Shown here piece by piece: positions 10,218 through 22,058 of a DNA stretch of 64,000 nt. The notes beneath the pieces are model-generated. The model had not been told where the DNA came from. It ran no database searches and was given only the letters and a program-made list of their open reading frames with translations. The stretch's first letter is position 1, and each line of letters begins with the position of its first letter. The translations under genes were made by a program, and so were the position numbers. Origin of the DNA: Bryoerythrophyllum caledonicum (Eukaryota; Streptophyta; Bryopsida; Pottiales; Pottiaceae); the NCBI GenBank assembly GCA_963971425.1, contig OZ020516.1:36258199-36322198 (forward strand). Reading direction: 5' to 3'.

Positions 10218-11389
10218 TTTCCTCAGCTTTCTTTGTTGGACCTAGCTTTTGGGGCATGACTGTAGGTTCACATCACATCCCTATTCAATGCACAATCAAC
10301 TCGAGTTGAGCTAATTTCAAGCTTTACGCCATAATTGCTGCATCATCAAAACAAAAATCTACTTTGTCTTCTTCACCTCATTAGAATCTGTATTCTATTG
10401 CTCGTCCCTCCCCTTTGAAGTTCATCTTTATGGCTTTAACCAGTATATGCATTTGACTGGCACCTACAAATGCCTATAATTGTTTGCGTTGCATCCAATG
10501 TTTCACAGTAATAACAAACTCAGGAAACAAGTGACGGGGTTGAAATCACGCTTGGGCTTGAAGTTTGTACCATGCTTCATGGACGAGAGGCGTGATTCAG
10601 ACGCTACAATCCCACCAAGGCCAACAAACAACATACATGAGGAAGGACTTGTATGTTCTACGATCAGTTTGGGCACCTAGAAAAACAGAAGAAAAAAATC
10701 CAGCTCGATGAGCTGAATATGCAAAAAACCACACGTCCCAAAAACCGTGTAGACAATGAAATGGAACCCACACGAAGGAGAAGAAAGTGCAATCAAGGTG
10801 TTGGAGGAACACGCAATGTTTAAAATAAGTTCAAACAAAGTTGAATATGGAGTAGAGATACACTTAAACAGTGCTAAGAAATGGGACCAACCTTGGAGGT
10901 ACTCCTTGCAATTCCATGGAAAGGAAGGAACTTGATCTCAACATTCTTAATGGTTCTAGCAGGCTGGCCGATGGTAGGTTAAGACATCACCTCCTCATAT
11001 GGCTTTTTTGCAGGAGGTAGTATTATAACAATAACAGATTGAAGTGCCTCATATTACAACACATGAACAAATGGAGTTAATTGGGAGTGTCCATAATCAG
11101 CTCTATTTGAGTTGATTATGCACATAGAGAAAAACACATAGCAATGCAATAGGACAAGGGGATAGTCATATCATGCTACGACGAGCCGTGGACAGGACCC
11201 CCTCCCGATCATGAAGAAGTAACTACTTTCCATTTGCACATGCCCTGTCAAGAACAAGGGACCCCAATCTGCGATGAGGCCGAAGAGGAGAAGGGGAAGC
11301 AACAATATTAAAGCGAGCTTTGGGTGGAGGGTTGTTCATTTCATCACCCTCAACCGGAGCCAATGACCATTCGATCGTGGTTTGAGCTA
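10218..11389. other. SAC 3' flank, no gene seen
   Basis: Follows the SAC stop codon at 10215-10217. It carries two copies of a palindromic motif (10291-10312, 11092-11123). The short frame at 10480-10680 has no recognisable domain and may be 3' UTR. No clear AATAAA signal could be tied to this gene. Confidence 0.5.
10291..10312 (-). repeat. Palindromic GCTCAA..TTGA..TGCA motif
   Basis: TGCACAATCAACTCGAGTTGAGCT carries the palindrome CAACTCGAGTTG. Related motifs, each followed by TTRTGCA or AATGCA on one side, occur at 11092, 14425, 15912, 15969, 16191, 21747, 21928, 29672 and 29798. This copy is inverted relative to most others. Confidence 0.55.
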
Positions 11390-11599
11390 CAGTGTCTAGC
11401 AAAACTGAGTCAAGTTCTGGTAATTCGAAATTCAATTACCAATGTAGGAAAACTGGCAATAGATTTGCACAAATCATAAGTTGTACAAGATAGCAATTTC
11501 AGTGGGCTACAATTTGATGCAAAAGAAAGTTCTTCTTACATTCATATGTACAAGAAAATTACCTTCGAAGGAAACTGTGTCTCTTGACTCAGTTTTGCA
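11390..11599. repeat. Left terminal region of Tc1 element with mirrored 17-bp motifs
   Basis: Outer motif 11390-11414 and inner motif 11583-11599 are in opposite orientation. The span of 210 bp equals that at the right end. In known IR/DR-type Tc1 elements such as Sleeping Beauty the two binding sites are direct repeats, so the mirrored layout is different. Confidence 0.75.
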
Positions 11600-11618
11600 T
11601 CATCAACCAAAAAACAAC

Positions 11619-12656
11619 TTAATATTTTGTCCACTTGCCTTTGGCAGCTAAAACAGCTTGGATTTGTCGTGGCATGCTTTCGTACAACCTCCTACACTCC
11701 TCTCATTTTATAGAAGCCCAACACTCCTCAATACGTTCTGACAACTCTAAAATTCCTTTTGGAGCACTTTCATACTGGTTTAGACGACGTTTCAGCCTTA
11801 CCCAAAGATGTTCAATTGGATTTAGGTCAGGAGATTGTGCAGGCCACTTAAGAACATCAAAGTTTTGTGATTTTAGCCATTGGCGAACACTTTTTGCTGT
11901 ATGTTTGGGATCATTGTCATGCTGAAATATCAAATTCGAAGGATCAAGATCATATGCCATCACCGTGTACATTAAATCTCTTTGCAAAATTTCTTTGTAC
12001 TGATGTTGATCCATTCTTCCTTCAATTCTACAAAACATGCCTGGGCCTTGAAATGTCCTACAACCCCACAACATGACAGAACCACCACCAAACTTTAAAG
12101 TTTGTGTCACTTCTTTTAAATCAAAAGACTGTTCATTGCGAATCCAACACCAACTGTGACCATCAGAGCAAAATCGATTTACCTTTGTCTCATCAGAGAA
12201 GATGATGTGCTCCCAATCATAAATGGTCCAATGTTCATGGCGCCTAGCAAATTCAAGTCGATCCTTGATGTGTCTCTGGTTCAATTTCGGTTTCTTCTGC
12301 TTGACTTTTGATCTCAGTCCTCCTGCACGTAAGACCCTTCTCACCGTATCAACACTTACAGTAACTTGGCATTCTTCACGTACATGCTGAGTAGCATATG
12401 TTGCAGTTTCAAATCCTCCTGATGTGACAGCTCTAATGCATGTTCTCTTTTGAGCATCTGTTAATACTTGTGGTCTACCACCACTACTAGTAGGAATATC
12501 AGATAATCTCTTCCTTCTAAGTCTTGCAACATGACTTTGAGACACCTGCAACTCACTTGCTACATCCCTTGTGGATCTACCAGCTTGCAACTTCACCAAA
12601 ATAGAGTTATCAAGGTCTGTACGAGCGCTTGCAGAAAGCTCCTTCAAGTACACCAT
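11619..12656 (-). pseudogene. DD34E Tc1-like transposase with one in-frame stop
   Basis: Cut-and-paste transposase. The start at 12656 (MVYLKELS) fits the family; the frame is open further upstream to 12704. Order: N-terminal paired-like helix-turn-helix (STRDVASELQVSQSHVARLRRK), GRPQVLT linker, second HTH (VSVDTVRRVLRAGGLRSK), then the DDE domain with FSDETKV (first Asp), FQHDNDPKHTAKS (second Asp) and SPDLNPIEHLW (Glu). Exactly 34 residues separate the second Asp and the Glu. The frame meets TGA at 11703-11705 (codon 318), but the same frame continues 27 more codons with a C-terminus typical of the family (ESMPRQIQAVL) to TAA at 11619. All catalytic residues are present, so the gene is one nonsense change from a full 345-codon frame. 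Confidence 0.9.
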
Positions 12657-12801
12657 GTTGAGTAATAAAATTATACTAACAATGTGCATGGAGTGTTGCA
12701 ACATTGTAGTTTAACATGCCCAAGCCAATTTGAGCTCATACATCCTCAATGCATTTGTGGCATGCAAAACACATGTCTTGGCTCATGAGTCCTCAATGGC
12801 A

Positions 12802-13010
12802 TGCAAAACTGAGTCAAGACATATGTTTGTACTTGAATTATTTTTTCTAATTATAGTCTATGTGTGTGTCAACATACATTCTATGACAGCTCATAAACTC
12901 CATGTTCTATCTCCTCTATTTTGAAAACCGCAATTTTATTCAATGAGTTGTCAGGAATGGTCAACCAAAGATATGTTTTCCTTAACTTGACTCAGTTTTG
13001 CAAGACACTG
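12802..13010. repeat. Right terminal region of Tc1 element with mirrored 17-bp motifs
   Basis: Inner motif 12802-12818 (TGCAAAACTGAGTCAAG) and outer motif 12986-13010 are inverted relative to each other. Just upstream, 12740-12815 contains a partial duplication of CCTCAATG..GCATGCAAAAC. Confidence 0.75.
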
Positions 13011-13012
13011 TA

Positions 13013-14424
13013 TATGACTGAGTACATTTTGTCTACTTTGAATAGAAAATCCAAAATCTCCAGACTTGAATATGGAATTTGTAGGTGGCACAACAATTAC
13101 CCTAAGAAAGACAAGGAACTAATTTTTACACATAGTAGCAAGAGAAGAACAATTGGAAAATTACAAACACCTGAGAAAAATGACAACTGCTACTTAGATT
13201 ACAACTTGATATATACAAAATATTACATTGAGACCATTTTTGTCTAGTTGAAAATGTTCAAATGGCTACAATGAGGAGAGACCCTCAGACACCTCAATTG
13301 TGCACATGAACTCCATGTACTTTAAGTCATACGGGTCGGAGCATACAGCCTCACGATCTACGAGATTATCCCGTCAAAAGGATGACAATGCTAATTGTGC
13401 ACTATTTTGCAACTGACGGTGCTACGGAAGCACGACATCAAAGAGATAACTATCCTTGCAACCATTGCCTTGATAGGACCAAGAATCCAACAGAAGCACA
13501 TTATCAGGATCGTTGACGGCGTACTTGTATAGGCTGTCATCTACTATTGTCAACAATAGTGTTTTCCTTTGTGAAAAGTCCACTTTGTTTCGTAAATAGG
13601 TCTACGGACAACAGCTTAAAAAACCTCTTTATCCGTGTTTGCAACCTTCAGGTACTAAGGACCCAGGTCCACTACAAAAGTGACGACTTTCTTACAATGC
13701 TTCTTCTCAAATGTGACTGTCATTTTAATATCTTTGAACAAGAATTTGGAAATTCTTATGGCGCTCTTGAGTTTCATTGAACTCCACACGAAAACGGTTG
13801 CAAATTGGGAAACGACATCCAAAAATGCTTACATCCTGGACGCACGTACACTAGTATTGTTACAACCTTGGCCGGAGTAGTTGAAAAGTGCGGCAAAGTG
13901 CACGCATTGAATTGTTGGTTTGCTAACATGAGGTGGAATTCCTCAAAAATGCACAATTCACACTTCAAGTCAAACATAAGGTTTTACCAAGGCTGAATAG
14001 CTCCAGGGAGGTCACATGTAACACCAACTACTGTGCAATGAACGCCCTACGACAACTCAACCGCCTGGCTTGCAGATGGAAAAAGAGAATGGAATGTATT
14101 ACTAAACATAAAATGGTGGCTATAATTAGTATACAAGATTACACAAAGGCAGAAAGCATTGCAAAAGAGAGGGCAATCTATGACAACCATCCACACGATA
14201 AAGTGAAAAGTAAACACATACCTCTAGAACGATGAACACTGCACACTTCATGCGCCATGCACCAATCATTTAAGGAGGTTTTGAATGGGCAACTGCGCCC
14301 CTCATATTATTTCTCAAGGTTTAAGGCATCTGAATGTCATCCAAACGGATTATGTCGCACGTGTTAGGAAGGAAGATATATAAATTGGATGCACACATAG
14401 AGTGATTTATAAAGGAGCCATCAT
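13013..14424. other. Non-coding or decayed DNA, no gene recognised
   Basis: Only short overlapping frames on both strands. None has a recognisable domain. No repeat other than the palindrome starting at 14425 was seen. Confidence 0.5.
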
Positions 14425-14453
14425 ATTCAACTCGAGTCGAGTTGATTGTGCAT
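14425..14453 (+). repeat. Palindromic motif
   Basis: ATTCAACTCGAGTCGAGTTGATTGTGCAT is an inverted counterpart of the motif at 10291. Together they could mark the borders of an element that received the Tc1 insertion (inference). Confidence 0.5.
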
Positions 14454-15911
14454 CTAAGCTCATATACTTCTTTCTATTGTTACTTCGCCACCTTAAGATC
14501 TAAAGTGGTGAGGTAACAATACAAAGAACTGAAGCATATTTTGCTCAAATCGAGCAGAATATGTAAAAGCAAAATATAGAGTGCAAAAGCAAGCATGGAT
14601 ATCAAAACAAAAACACAAACAGACATGTTCCATACAAGTAGGAGATTCATGTCAACTCAAGCTGGATTAGACAATACAAATAACAAAAATCAATATTGTA
14701 TTTACTGGCCTAAATGTTCATATAGATTGTAGAAAACTTCTTACGCATTTACATACAAATGTTTTGGGACAAGAGTATTTGGAGGAATATTATGCACTAG
14801 AGACAATGAATCTATTCACTACTCCAAATCCAAAATTCCACCTGAAGAGCTCTTGGGAGTCGCTCAAAGAACAGCCGCAAATGAGACAGCTACAAACATC
14901 ATCAACACCTACAAACATCATCAGCTAGAGCCGAACCTCCAAATCTCCAAGGACGGCAGGCTCATACGCATCGGTTCCTCTCCAATTGAAGGGGACTCAT
15001 CCATCGTAGGAGGTGGAGATGACGAACTTTGTCCAGGCTGCATTGAAGACTACTCAGGCGACAAAAACTTGAGCAAAGGCAGAGGACTACTAGCGCAGGG
15101 CTTGAAAATGGCAATCTGACGATTAGCATGGCTGATCTTGTTCCTAAGAGAGGTTGCACCTCCATCAACTCTGTTGGCAACATGTTCCGGAACTTTGCAA
15201 CAATTGAAGCGACCACTGCCTTCTTTTTTAATTCCATCTGCTCTTTTTGTTGTGCGAGCATAGCATGCGATGCTCTTCCATATGTTTGAGCATCTCTTGA
15301 CTAACCTTCTTCTACTCTTCCATCTTCTTTAGCAATATCTGCATCATCAAATCAGTCTGCACTCAAAACAGTGGAAGGAGATGTTGACTCTACTGGGAAG
15401 GCATTACTCTAATTGTTTTGGCGCACTTACAAACTAGAGAGGGGTCCAAAACAATCCTTGCTAGATGTTTTTATCTTCACCTTCAGCTGCGCTAAACGAG
15501 CATGTATTCCATGGCCTAGCACCATCAATGAAGAGATTGCACAACTTCAAGCGAGCAATCGCATAATACTCGCCGAAAGCATCAACATATGCGCCCAGAG
15601 AATCAACACGAGATGTTGGGTTTGTCGGCAAATCCACAATAAGATCCTCGTTGTCCTCTTCGTCATTGTTGTCGCCTTCTTTGACTGGCTTCTTATCCTT
15701 GGCCTTCGGTGGCTTGTAGGAATACTTCTTTTCTTTTGCCAGATACCCATAGAGAACTAAGTCAGCCTTAGTGAGTTCTTTTGGAAATTCGGCTCTTTCA
15801 TTGTACTAGTGAGTATAATCTCCAGCACAAATGCTACCACACCGCAATGACTCTATCTCCAAGGAAATATTACAGTTGTTAGGTGTCTCGCAACACAAGA
15901 TTACCACATTT

Positions 15912-15998
15912 ATTATCAGCTTAAGTTGAGTTGATAATGCAAGTGCTGTTGATTTTAGAATGAATTGCATTATGAGCTTGAGGCGAGCTCAATGTGCA
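15912..15998 (+). repeat. Two adjacent palindromic motifs
   Basis: ATTATCAGCTTAAGTTGAGTTGATAATGCAAG at 15912 and TTATGAGCTTGAGGCGAGCTCAATGTGCA at 15969 are both variants of the TTCAGCTCAAGTCAAGTTGA..TGCA motif in the same orientation. Confidence 0.55.
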
Positions 15999-16111
15999 CT
16001 CTATGACAAAGATATTGCTTCCATACGATGGAATCCATTTTTAATTCAATCGCAATCCATTTTATGCAAGTGCCTATGCAATAGAATGTGTACTTGCATG
16101 TGCACTCCATG

Positions 16112-16201
16112 AGCTGATAATGCAAGTGCCGTTGATTTCAAAATAGACTTGAGCTCATAAAACAATCCATTTTAAAATCAACGGCACTTGCATTATCAGC
16201 T
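16112..16201. repeat. Perfect 27-bp inverted repeat
   Basis: Arms 16112-16138 (AGCTGATAATGCAAGTGCCG...) and 16175-16201 are exact reverse complements with a 36-bp loop. The right arm is followed at once by GACAAGCTGATAATGCA, so three copies of the AGCTGATAATGCA block lie within 110 bp. Confidence 0.85.
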
Positions 16202-17227
16202 CAAGACAAGCTGATAATGCAAACAAGAGGAGCACAGATGAGAAACTTACCCTTATATGATGACAAACTTCCAGCCTCCAAAAGCATTGAAGACTAATTC
16301 TCCGGGCGTGCACTACTACCGCAAAATTTTGAAGTAGAATTCCATCATCAACTTGTTGCTGTTAACGTTGTACTCAAACTCATTGAACTTGCAATTCTTG
16401 ATGTTTATTGGGTGTAACAAATAATTGTACTCGTCTGGATCTCCATCCTTGTGTCCTAACCCCTTGAGAACGAGCCAAAGGGGTTCCTCTAGCTCTTTTG
16501 ACAACTTCTTTCATGCCGAATGGTCGTCTAATCGCTCGAACCTCCCCGGGATGAATGTGGAAGTGTACATCTTCAAGCATTCCTTAGAATATGGAAACTG
16601 CTCTGTCAGAGCAAAGACTTGTTTCTCCTTGATCCTGTTCCTGCAAATCCAAAGCTACACATCGGGATCTGTGGGTAGTCGATTGCCTCCATTTTGTAAG
16701 ACCTCAATAAAGTCCGTGTAGAACATTTTCTCCTTAGACAATAAGGCCTTCAAGTCTTGCCCTAGGACTTATTGAAAACACATCAACGTAAGCCGGGGCT
16801 TTTTGCCCATTGGATTCCATGTGTTCTTGGGCCACATCGTCAATGTGTCCATGATCATGTTGTACTTCCGGATGTACAAACTCTTAGACGCTCCCTCAAA
16901 ATGTCAGCACTTTTCCAAGAAGCACTTAACCACACTTCTGAATATGGCGACATCTCTTTCATAGACTTGTTTAAACTCCACCTTTTTTTAGCCTCGGTAA
17001 TGAACAGCTTGGTCAATAAGCACCCGCATAAGGATGTGATGTGGTATTCTTCTTTGAAGTGCCTCCACAACACAGTGTGGTTATTGTCTAGCAAGCTATT
17101 GGAAACCTTAATCACAACCTTTGGGTACGGCAAGTGTCGATTTGGCCCACTGCGGTTCAAGAAATAGTTTAACATCTTCACAATGTCCGCCTCAAAATAG
17201 ATTTCCGAGCCACCCAAGAAGTCTTGA

Positions 17228-17305
17228 CTTAGGGGGTTGGTGTCAACATCAATCAATAAAATCTTCCTTAGGGGGTTGGTGTCAACATCAATCAAATCTC
17301 CCTAA
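17228..17305. repeat. Two-copy 39-bp tandem repeat
   Basis: CTTAGGGGGTTGGTGTCAACATCAATCAA occurs at 17228 and again 39 bp later. Read on the minus strand it duplicates LIDVDTNPL within the decayed coding frame. Confidence 0.8.
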
Positions 17306-19479
17306 GCAATTGCTGCCAAAAAGTCATGCGAGCGGTTATAGGCTTAATCTGAGGACATGATAGTCTTGATTTCGTTTTCCAAGTCAAGCTTCAATACCTG
17401 GCAAGACTTCTTGGCCATGTCCTAGTCCTTTGTGACGTCTAAGCTCCTTGCCAAATTATTCTTTATTTTAAATCACAAAGGTTCAAATACAATGGGTATT
17501 GCTTAGGTAGTACATAGGTAGCACTTAGGCATTATCTAGTTATCAACATGGCATTACATGGCTCTCATCTAGACAAATTTCTTGAATTTTTCAAAGAATG
17601 TGGCTATTTTCCATTGTAAATGAATTATGTACAAAACTGACTAGCACACACAATAAGTGCAATTTTATTCATCTCATATTAAGAAAATAATATACAATTA
17701 AAATTTTTAGTATTGAACAACCTACTCAATTCTGATGTAATTTTTCTTTATAGTAGGATATTCTTGATCTTTGTTTGATCATATTATATTTTATAGTCAT
17801 GGTTATAATTTTGTAGATAACTTTTTAAATAAGCTATAGTATTTCATTCTCTAAAGATACACATATTGCATTCAATACACTCTAATTGATCTTGAAAAAG
17901 AAAAAAGGCCCTTTATATGGAACAAGTACAATGGCCTTTATTTGATATTAAAAATATTATATCAAATTCTTATTATAACCATGTATTTTAATTTTAAAAT
18001 ATTACACATGGTTTCAATTTCATGTGCAAATTTCATATTTATTAGTAGGATTATTGAAGGTTAAAAGATCGTTTAATGCGCTAGACTGGATTACTTTCCA
18101 TCATATCCCTTTCTATTTTTTCTTCATGTGCTTCTTAATTTTTCTTTTGTTACCTTTTTTTTGTGGCAATAAACCTATTTTTCTATCATTTTCCTTTTCA
18201 TGTGGCTTTTTTTTAAAGGCTTTTGCAATTCTGAGACAGTTTTCCATGGTTGCAATTTATAACTGCAATTCTCAAAAAAATTGTACAAAGATGCAATAAG
18301 ACAAGAGGTGCATGAGCATATATCTTGAATTTCCATCGGAATTGTTGATAAAATATCAGTTATACTAAAGAAGAACCTATTGAATGTTGGCCTATCAGCC
18401 ACTCCAAAAACTTTTGCAAGAATACTCTCCTAATTGTGAAATTTTCAAGAATAGGAAGTTATTTTTTTTCCTTTCAAATTGGCATAAAACGTTTATCATC
18501 TTTAGTGAAAAATGGAATTTTAACCCAAGTCATACATTTTCACACAATGTCACACATCATTGGACAAGGTACAAAAAAAAACTTATTCTTTTCCACATGA
18601 GACTTAGAGATCATCATTTTTTACTTTCTATTTCTTCAAGTACAAGATGTGATGTAAACCGTGTTATTAACCATTTGGATTTTCATTCTAAAACATATTA
18701 AGTTCACAAAGAAATAAAACATGAGTTGGACATTTATAAACCTCCACTCTTTGCCCAATTTTTTTGAATATAACATACACCTTTTCTACCTCTTAAAATT
18801 GGTGTACAAGGAAGTAATATTATGCTTATATAATGTATAGTTACATTAATTTCTAGTGTCTTCCAATCTCCAAAATGTTGAATTCAACAGTCATATGTCA
18901 AATAAAAAGTATTTGCCCCTACAAAACACCAAGTTTGTGATTAAATTCACTCACGTAGTAATTTACTTCTACTAAAGAAATTTGATATATCCTACATAAG
19001 ACTTCACAATGATGTATTACATGTATTTATGGGATGGACTAGTGTACTAAATTAAATTTTATAAAACTGTATACAAAGGCTTATAAGTTTTTATTTTATT
19101 AACTTGCGTCTAGAATGACCTTAAATATGTCTTTGAACTCATGTTTTGGTTAATATAGTAGCTTATGCATAAGTTATTAATATTTCATATATACTATATT
19201 ACAAGAGTAGCTTTATTTGTGACAGTTTACTTCGTATTTATAAACTAATATACATGAAGCATAGTGTTAAAGCAATATTGGATTAATGTCATGAATATTG
19301 AATTATTGGTTATACAAAAAACTCAATGTTGATTTATTGGACCCAAAATTGTGTGCTGAATTTTTATTCCTATTATTAAGACTTAATATTAATATGGTGA
19401 ATTATGATATTAAATGCATGATAAAATAAATGAATGATTGTTTATAAAAGTTAAATTTTAGTTATACATGAATTTTAAT

Positions 19480-19615
19480 TTTAAGGTGATATAAAATTTG
19501 TGTAAATATTTAAGGTGAATTCTAATTTTAAGGTGAATTTTAAGGTAAATATTTTAAGGTGAATTCTAATTTTAAGGTGATATAAAATTTGTGTAAATAT
19601 TTAAGGTGAATCATT
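19480..19615. repeat. TTTTAAGGTGAAT-type tandem repeat
   Basis: The segment AATTTTAAGGTGATATAAAATTTGTGTAAATATTTAAGGTGAAT occurs at about 19478 and again at about 19568. Shorter TTTTAAGGTGAATT units lie between, making a nested tandem repeat. Confidence 0.75.
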
Positions 19616-19929
19616 ATACGTGAATTATGATCTTATATAAACATAAAACAAAATATTTACATGTTTTGAAACTTTCTCATGATCTTGTATTATTGAAATT
19701 TTGTGTGACCACACTAATTGATTTGGAAATATTAAGATCTTTCGCTTATGATGAAGATCTTTTCTAAGAGCACAACTATTCATACTATTTAAAGAAGAGA
19801 TCATTGTCAACATAGTCGGTAAAAATATTCATCCAGAGTAAAAACTTATGGTATTTAATTATGCTGAGTCCAATCCAATGACACATGGCATTTCAATATA
19901 TGTCATTATTGCACCTAAAACATATTTAA

Positions 19930-20055
19930 GAAATTGCAAATGGTCATGTGTTCTACATGGATGGTGTCGTATTTGAACATGACAAGGTTTAGATATTGAA
20001 ATGAACTTCAAATCAAAGATATTTGCTAAAGAATCTTCAATATGAAGGTGTATGT
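19930..20055. repeat. Dispersed repeat, copy 2
   Basis: TTCTACATGGATGGTGTCGTATTTGAACATGACAAG...GAATCTTCAATATG matches 1810-1915 with scattered changes. Confidence 0.5.
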
Positions 20056-21746
20056 CTTGCAAAATTTTAATACATTTTTTGTATTCGAAGAGTAAAATAC
20101 GTGACCATATATATGCCCTCCCACATATCTTTAAGGATTAGAGGTCAAGCCTTCAACTATACCTTTTGTCTGCTCCATAAATTTTGCTCAAGTTGATAAG
20201 TAGTGTTAAATTGTTGCATTAGCTGACAACTATTGTTTGTGTCATTACATAGTATTTTCTATAGTTAATAAAGAAAATTTACCGGAGATAAAATTAAATA
20301 AATTATTGGAGACATCTTTTTGGAATTTAAATAGGGTAAGAACATAGAGGAGAGCTTCTAAATGTAATTGTTGCCCGCTGCAGCTTCTTGAAGCATTGTT
20401 GGTGGTGTAGCATTTACCTCGACAACATTGGGTGTAATGAATTCCTTGTAAAATTGATGGAGTAAATTTATTGGAGGGCAAAAAAGTGGAGGGAGAGCGC
20501 GAAAGGATGTAGAGACAACCGTTTGAGATTCCCAATTTCTAGGCGCCGGTGCCAGTGTTGGCTGTTGTGGCCAGCTCTACAAGATCATGCTTGTTGAATA
20601 GGCCTCCTCTTCCTCCATCGCCTACTCCGCCAGCATGCTTTCTTTTCTCTCCTTGCCATTAGTGTGGAACCAATCTTTATTGTTTGAGCTGACAAGGTGA
20701 AGGTAAGGATTTTGGCTGAATATAAGAGTATATCAGCGGCAATCGGATGGGGCGTGTGTTCAATGAGAGTTGCTAGTGCTACTTTGGCCTAGCAGAAAAG
20801 CTAGATCCAATAGAAAAAGTTGCTCGGAGCTTGGGAAGGGCAATAATTGTAAACCTCTTGCAGGTATGTTTTTGGTGGACTTCATTCCTTTAAGTTGCCT
20901 ATCTAGATAACGTCAATGATCCAGGGCAATTTTTTAGTTGTTTTGCAACTTGTGGAATGAATCCCTTGAGCGAGTTTGTATTCTAGTTTAGACTTTGTAC
21001 AGTTGGTAGTAGAATTTGGGTGGAGTGGGCTGCAGCTGACGGAGATCAAGTACACCATGTCATGACTTACTGTAGCATGGACATCGATCTAACTCTTTAA
21101 AGTTAATGTCTTTTGAAAGGTCTCTCCATCCCGCTAAGTTCTTTTTCATGTCTGAAGTGCTAAACGTGCTCCAATGTTCCAACACTTTTAACAATCCATA
21201 TCCTATGAAGATGTTCACACAACAACCACATGTGATCAATCGGATTAAAGACGCGAATATGAGATAAAGTCTTGTAGACCAATACAAAGAAACTTGTTGA
21301 GTCATTTTGCAATTAGTGTTGGATTGTTGCAACAACGTCCCTTCTACTCTACCAAGTACCTATTAGACTTCTCAAATGCTACTTTTTTGCAGAGGGCTAG
21401 TTGATCATACTAGGTTAGATCATACTAGAGTTGTTTGTCATGTTTTTTGAGTTTCAAAAAAAACATTACTCTCCTAATATGATTGAGCGTGACTTAAGTT
21501 CTCTTTCCTTGTTCTTACTAGCTATTAGATCAATGGTTGAACACATTTAAAAAAATGGAGTGGTAATTGGAGATCACTACTATATGTTAGTTTTTTATGT
21601 TTCTACTTGTAGTGTAATGTGTTCTATCTTTTGGAATGAGTGTTGCTCAAATGGGCACAATGCATAATTAACTATAGCTTAATCTAATCAACATATACTT
21701 CGTATATTCTACTCAACTCATCATAATGTGTATGTCATACTATGTA

Positions 21747-21775
21747 CATATTCAACTTGAGTCAAGTTGAATATG
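21747..21775 (+). repeat. Perfect palindrome, 14-bp arms
   Basis: CATATTCAACTTGA-G-TCAAGTTGAATATG, followed by CACC. A related imperfect copy lies at 21928-21955. They mark the left side of the composite block that ends with the tandem array at 29672-30070. Confidence 0.75.
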
Positions 21776-22058
21776 CACCTCATATTTTGTGACTTGACTG
21801 TGAGCATTCAACGTTGAATTTGGCAGTTGTAGACTCTACACATTTAGATCGACTTGAGCTGCATATGAATTTTACTCTCTTCATTAAGCACAAGTCACGC
21901 TAAATTATACATGGAAAATTATTTTGAACATTCAGCTCAAATTAAGTTGAATGTGTTTGTTGGATACTTGTATCTGATAGAGTCGGGATGACTCCACGAC
22001 TCTTCATTTTTCCCTGCACCTACTAATTGCTTTATCTCCTTTACTTTGCACATGTGAG

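Larger units (their letters stand above)
11390..13010 (-). mobile_element. Tc1/mariner-superfamily transposon, nearly complete
   Basis: Element of 1621 bp. Outer ends are CAGTGTCTAGCAAAACTGAG (start 11390) and its inverted counterpart ending CAAGACACTG at 13010. Both are flanked by TA (11388-11389, 13011-13012), the Tc1/mariner target duplication. Each end has a second, inverted copy of the 17-bp core CTTGACTCAGTTTTGCA about 170 bp inwards (11583-11599 and 12802-12818), so each terminus holds a mirrored pair. The DNA between outer and inner motifs is not shared between the two ends. A transposase gene fills the interior on the minus strand. Confidence 0.9.
14850..17300 (-). pseudogene. Decayed minus-strand coding sequence, unrecognised
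   Basis: Several minus-strand frames read like decayed protein-coding DNA. From 17295 to 16855 an open frame starts with a duplicated IDVDTNPL segment and includes YFEADIVKMLNYFLNR. From about 15780 to 15475 a frame carries a basic/acidic stretch (PPKAKDKKPVKEGDNNDEEDN). From about 15320 to 14962 there is a Gln/Glu/Lys-rich, coiled-coil-like stretch (LAQQKEQMELKKK). The frames are separated by stops. The coiled coil plus acidic linker resembles DNA-transposon accessory proteins, but no family can be named. Palindromes at 14425 and 16191 flank the more proximal part. Confidence 0.35.
17450..21740. other. AT-rich region, no gene seen
   Basis: Very AT-rich with homopolymer tracts. Open frames are short, low in complexity and overlap on both strands. 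It contains one tandem array (19480-19615) and a dispersed repeat (19930-20055). Nothing else recognisable. Confidence 0.6.

Noticed and set aside
18024..18701. Phe/Ser-rich frames in AT-rich DNA
   Set aside because: Low-complexity chance frames on both strands.
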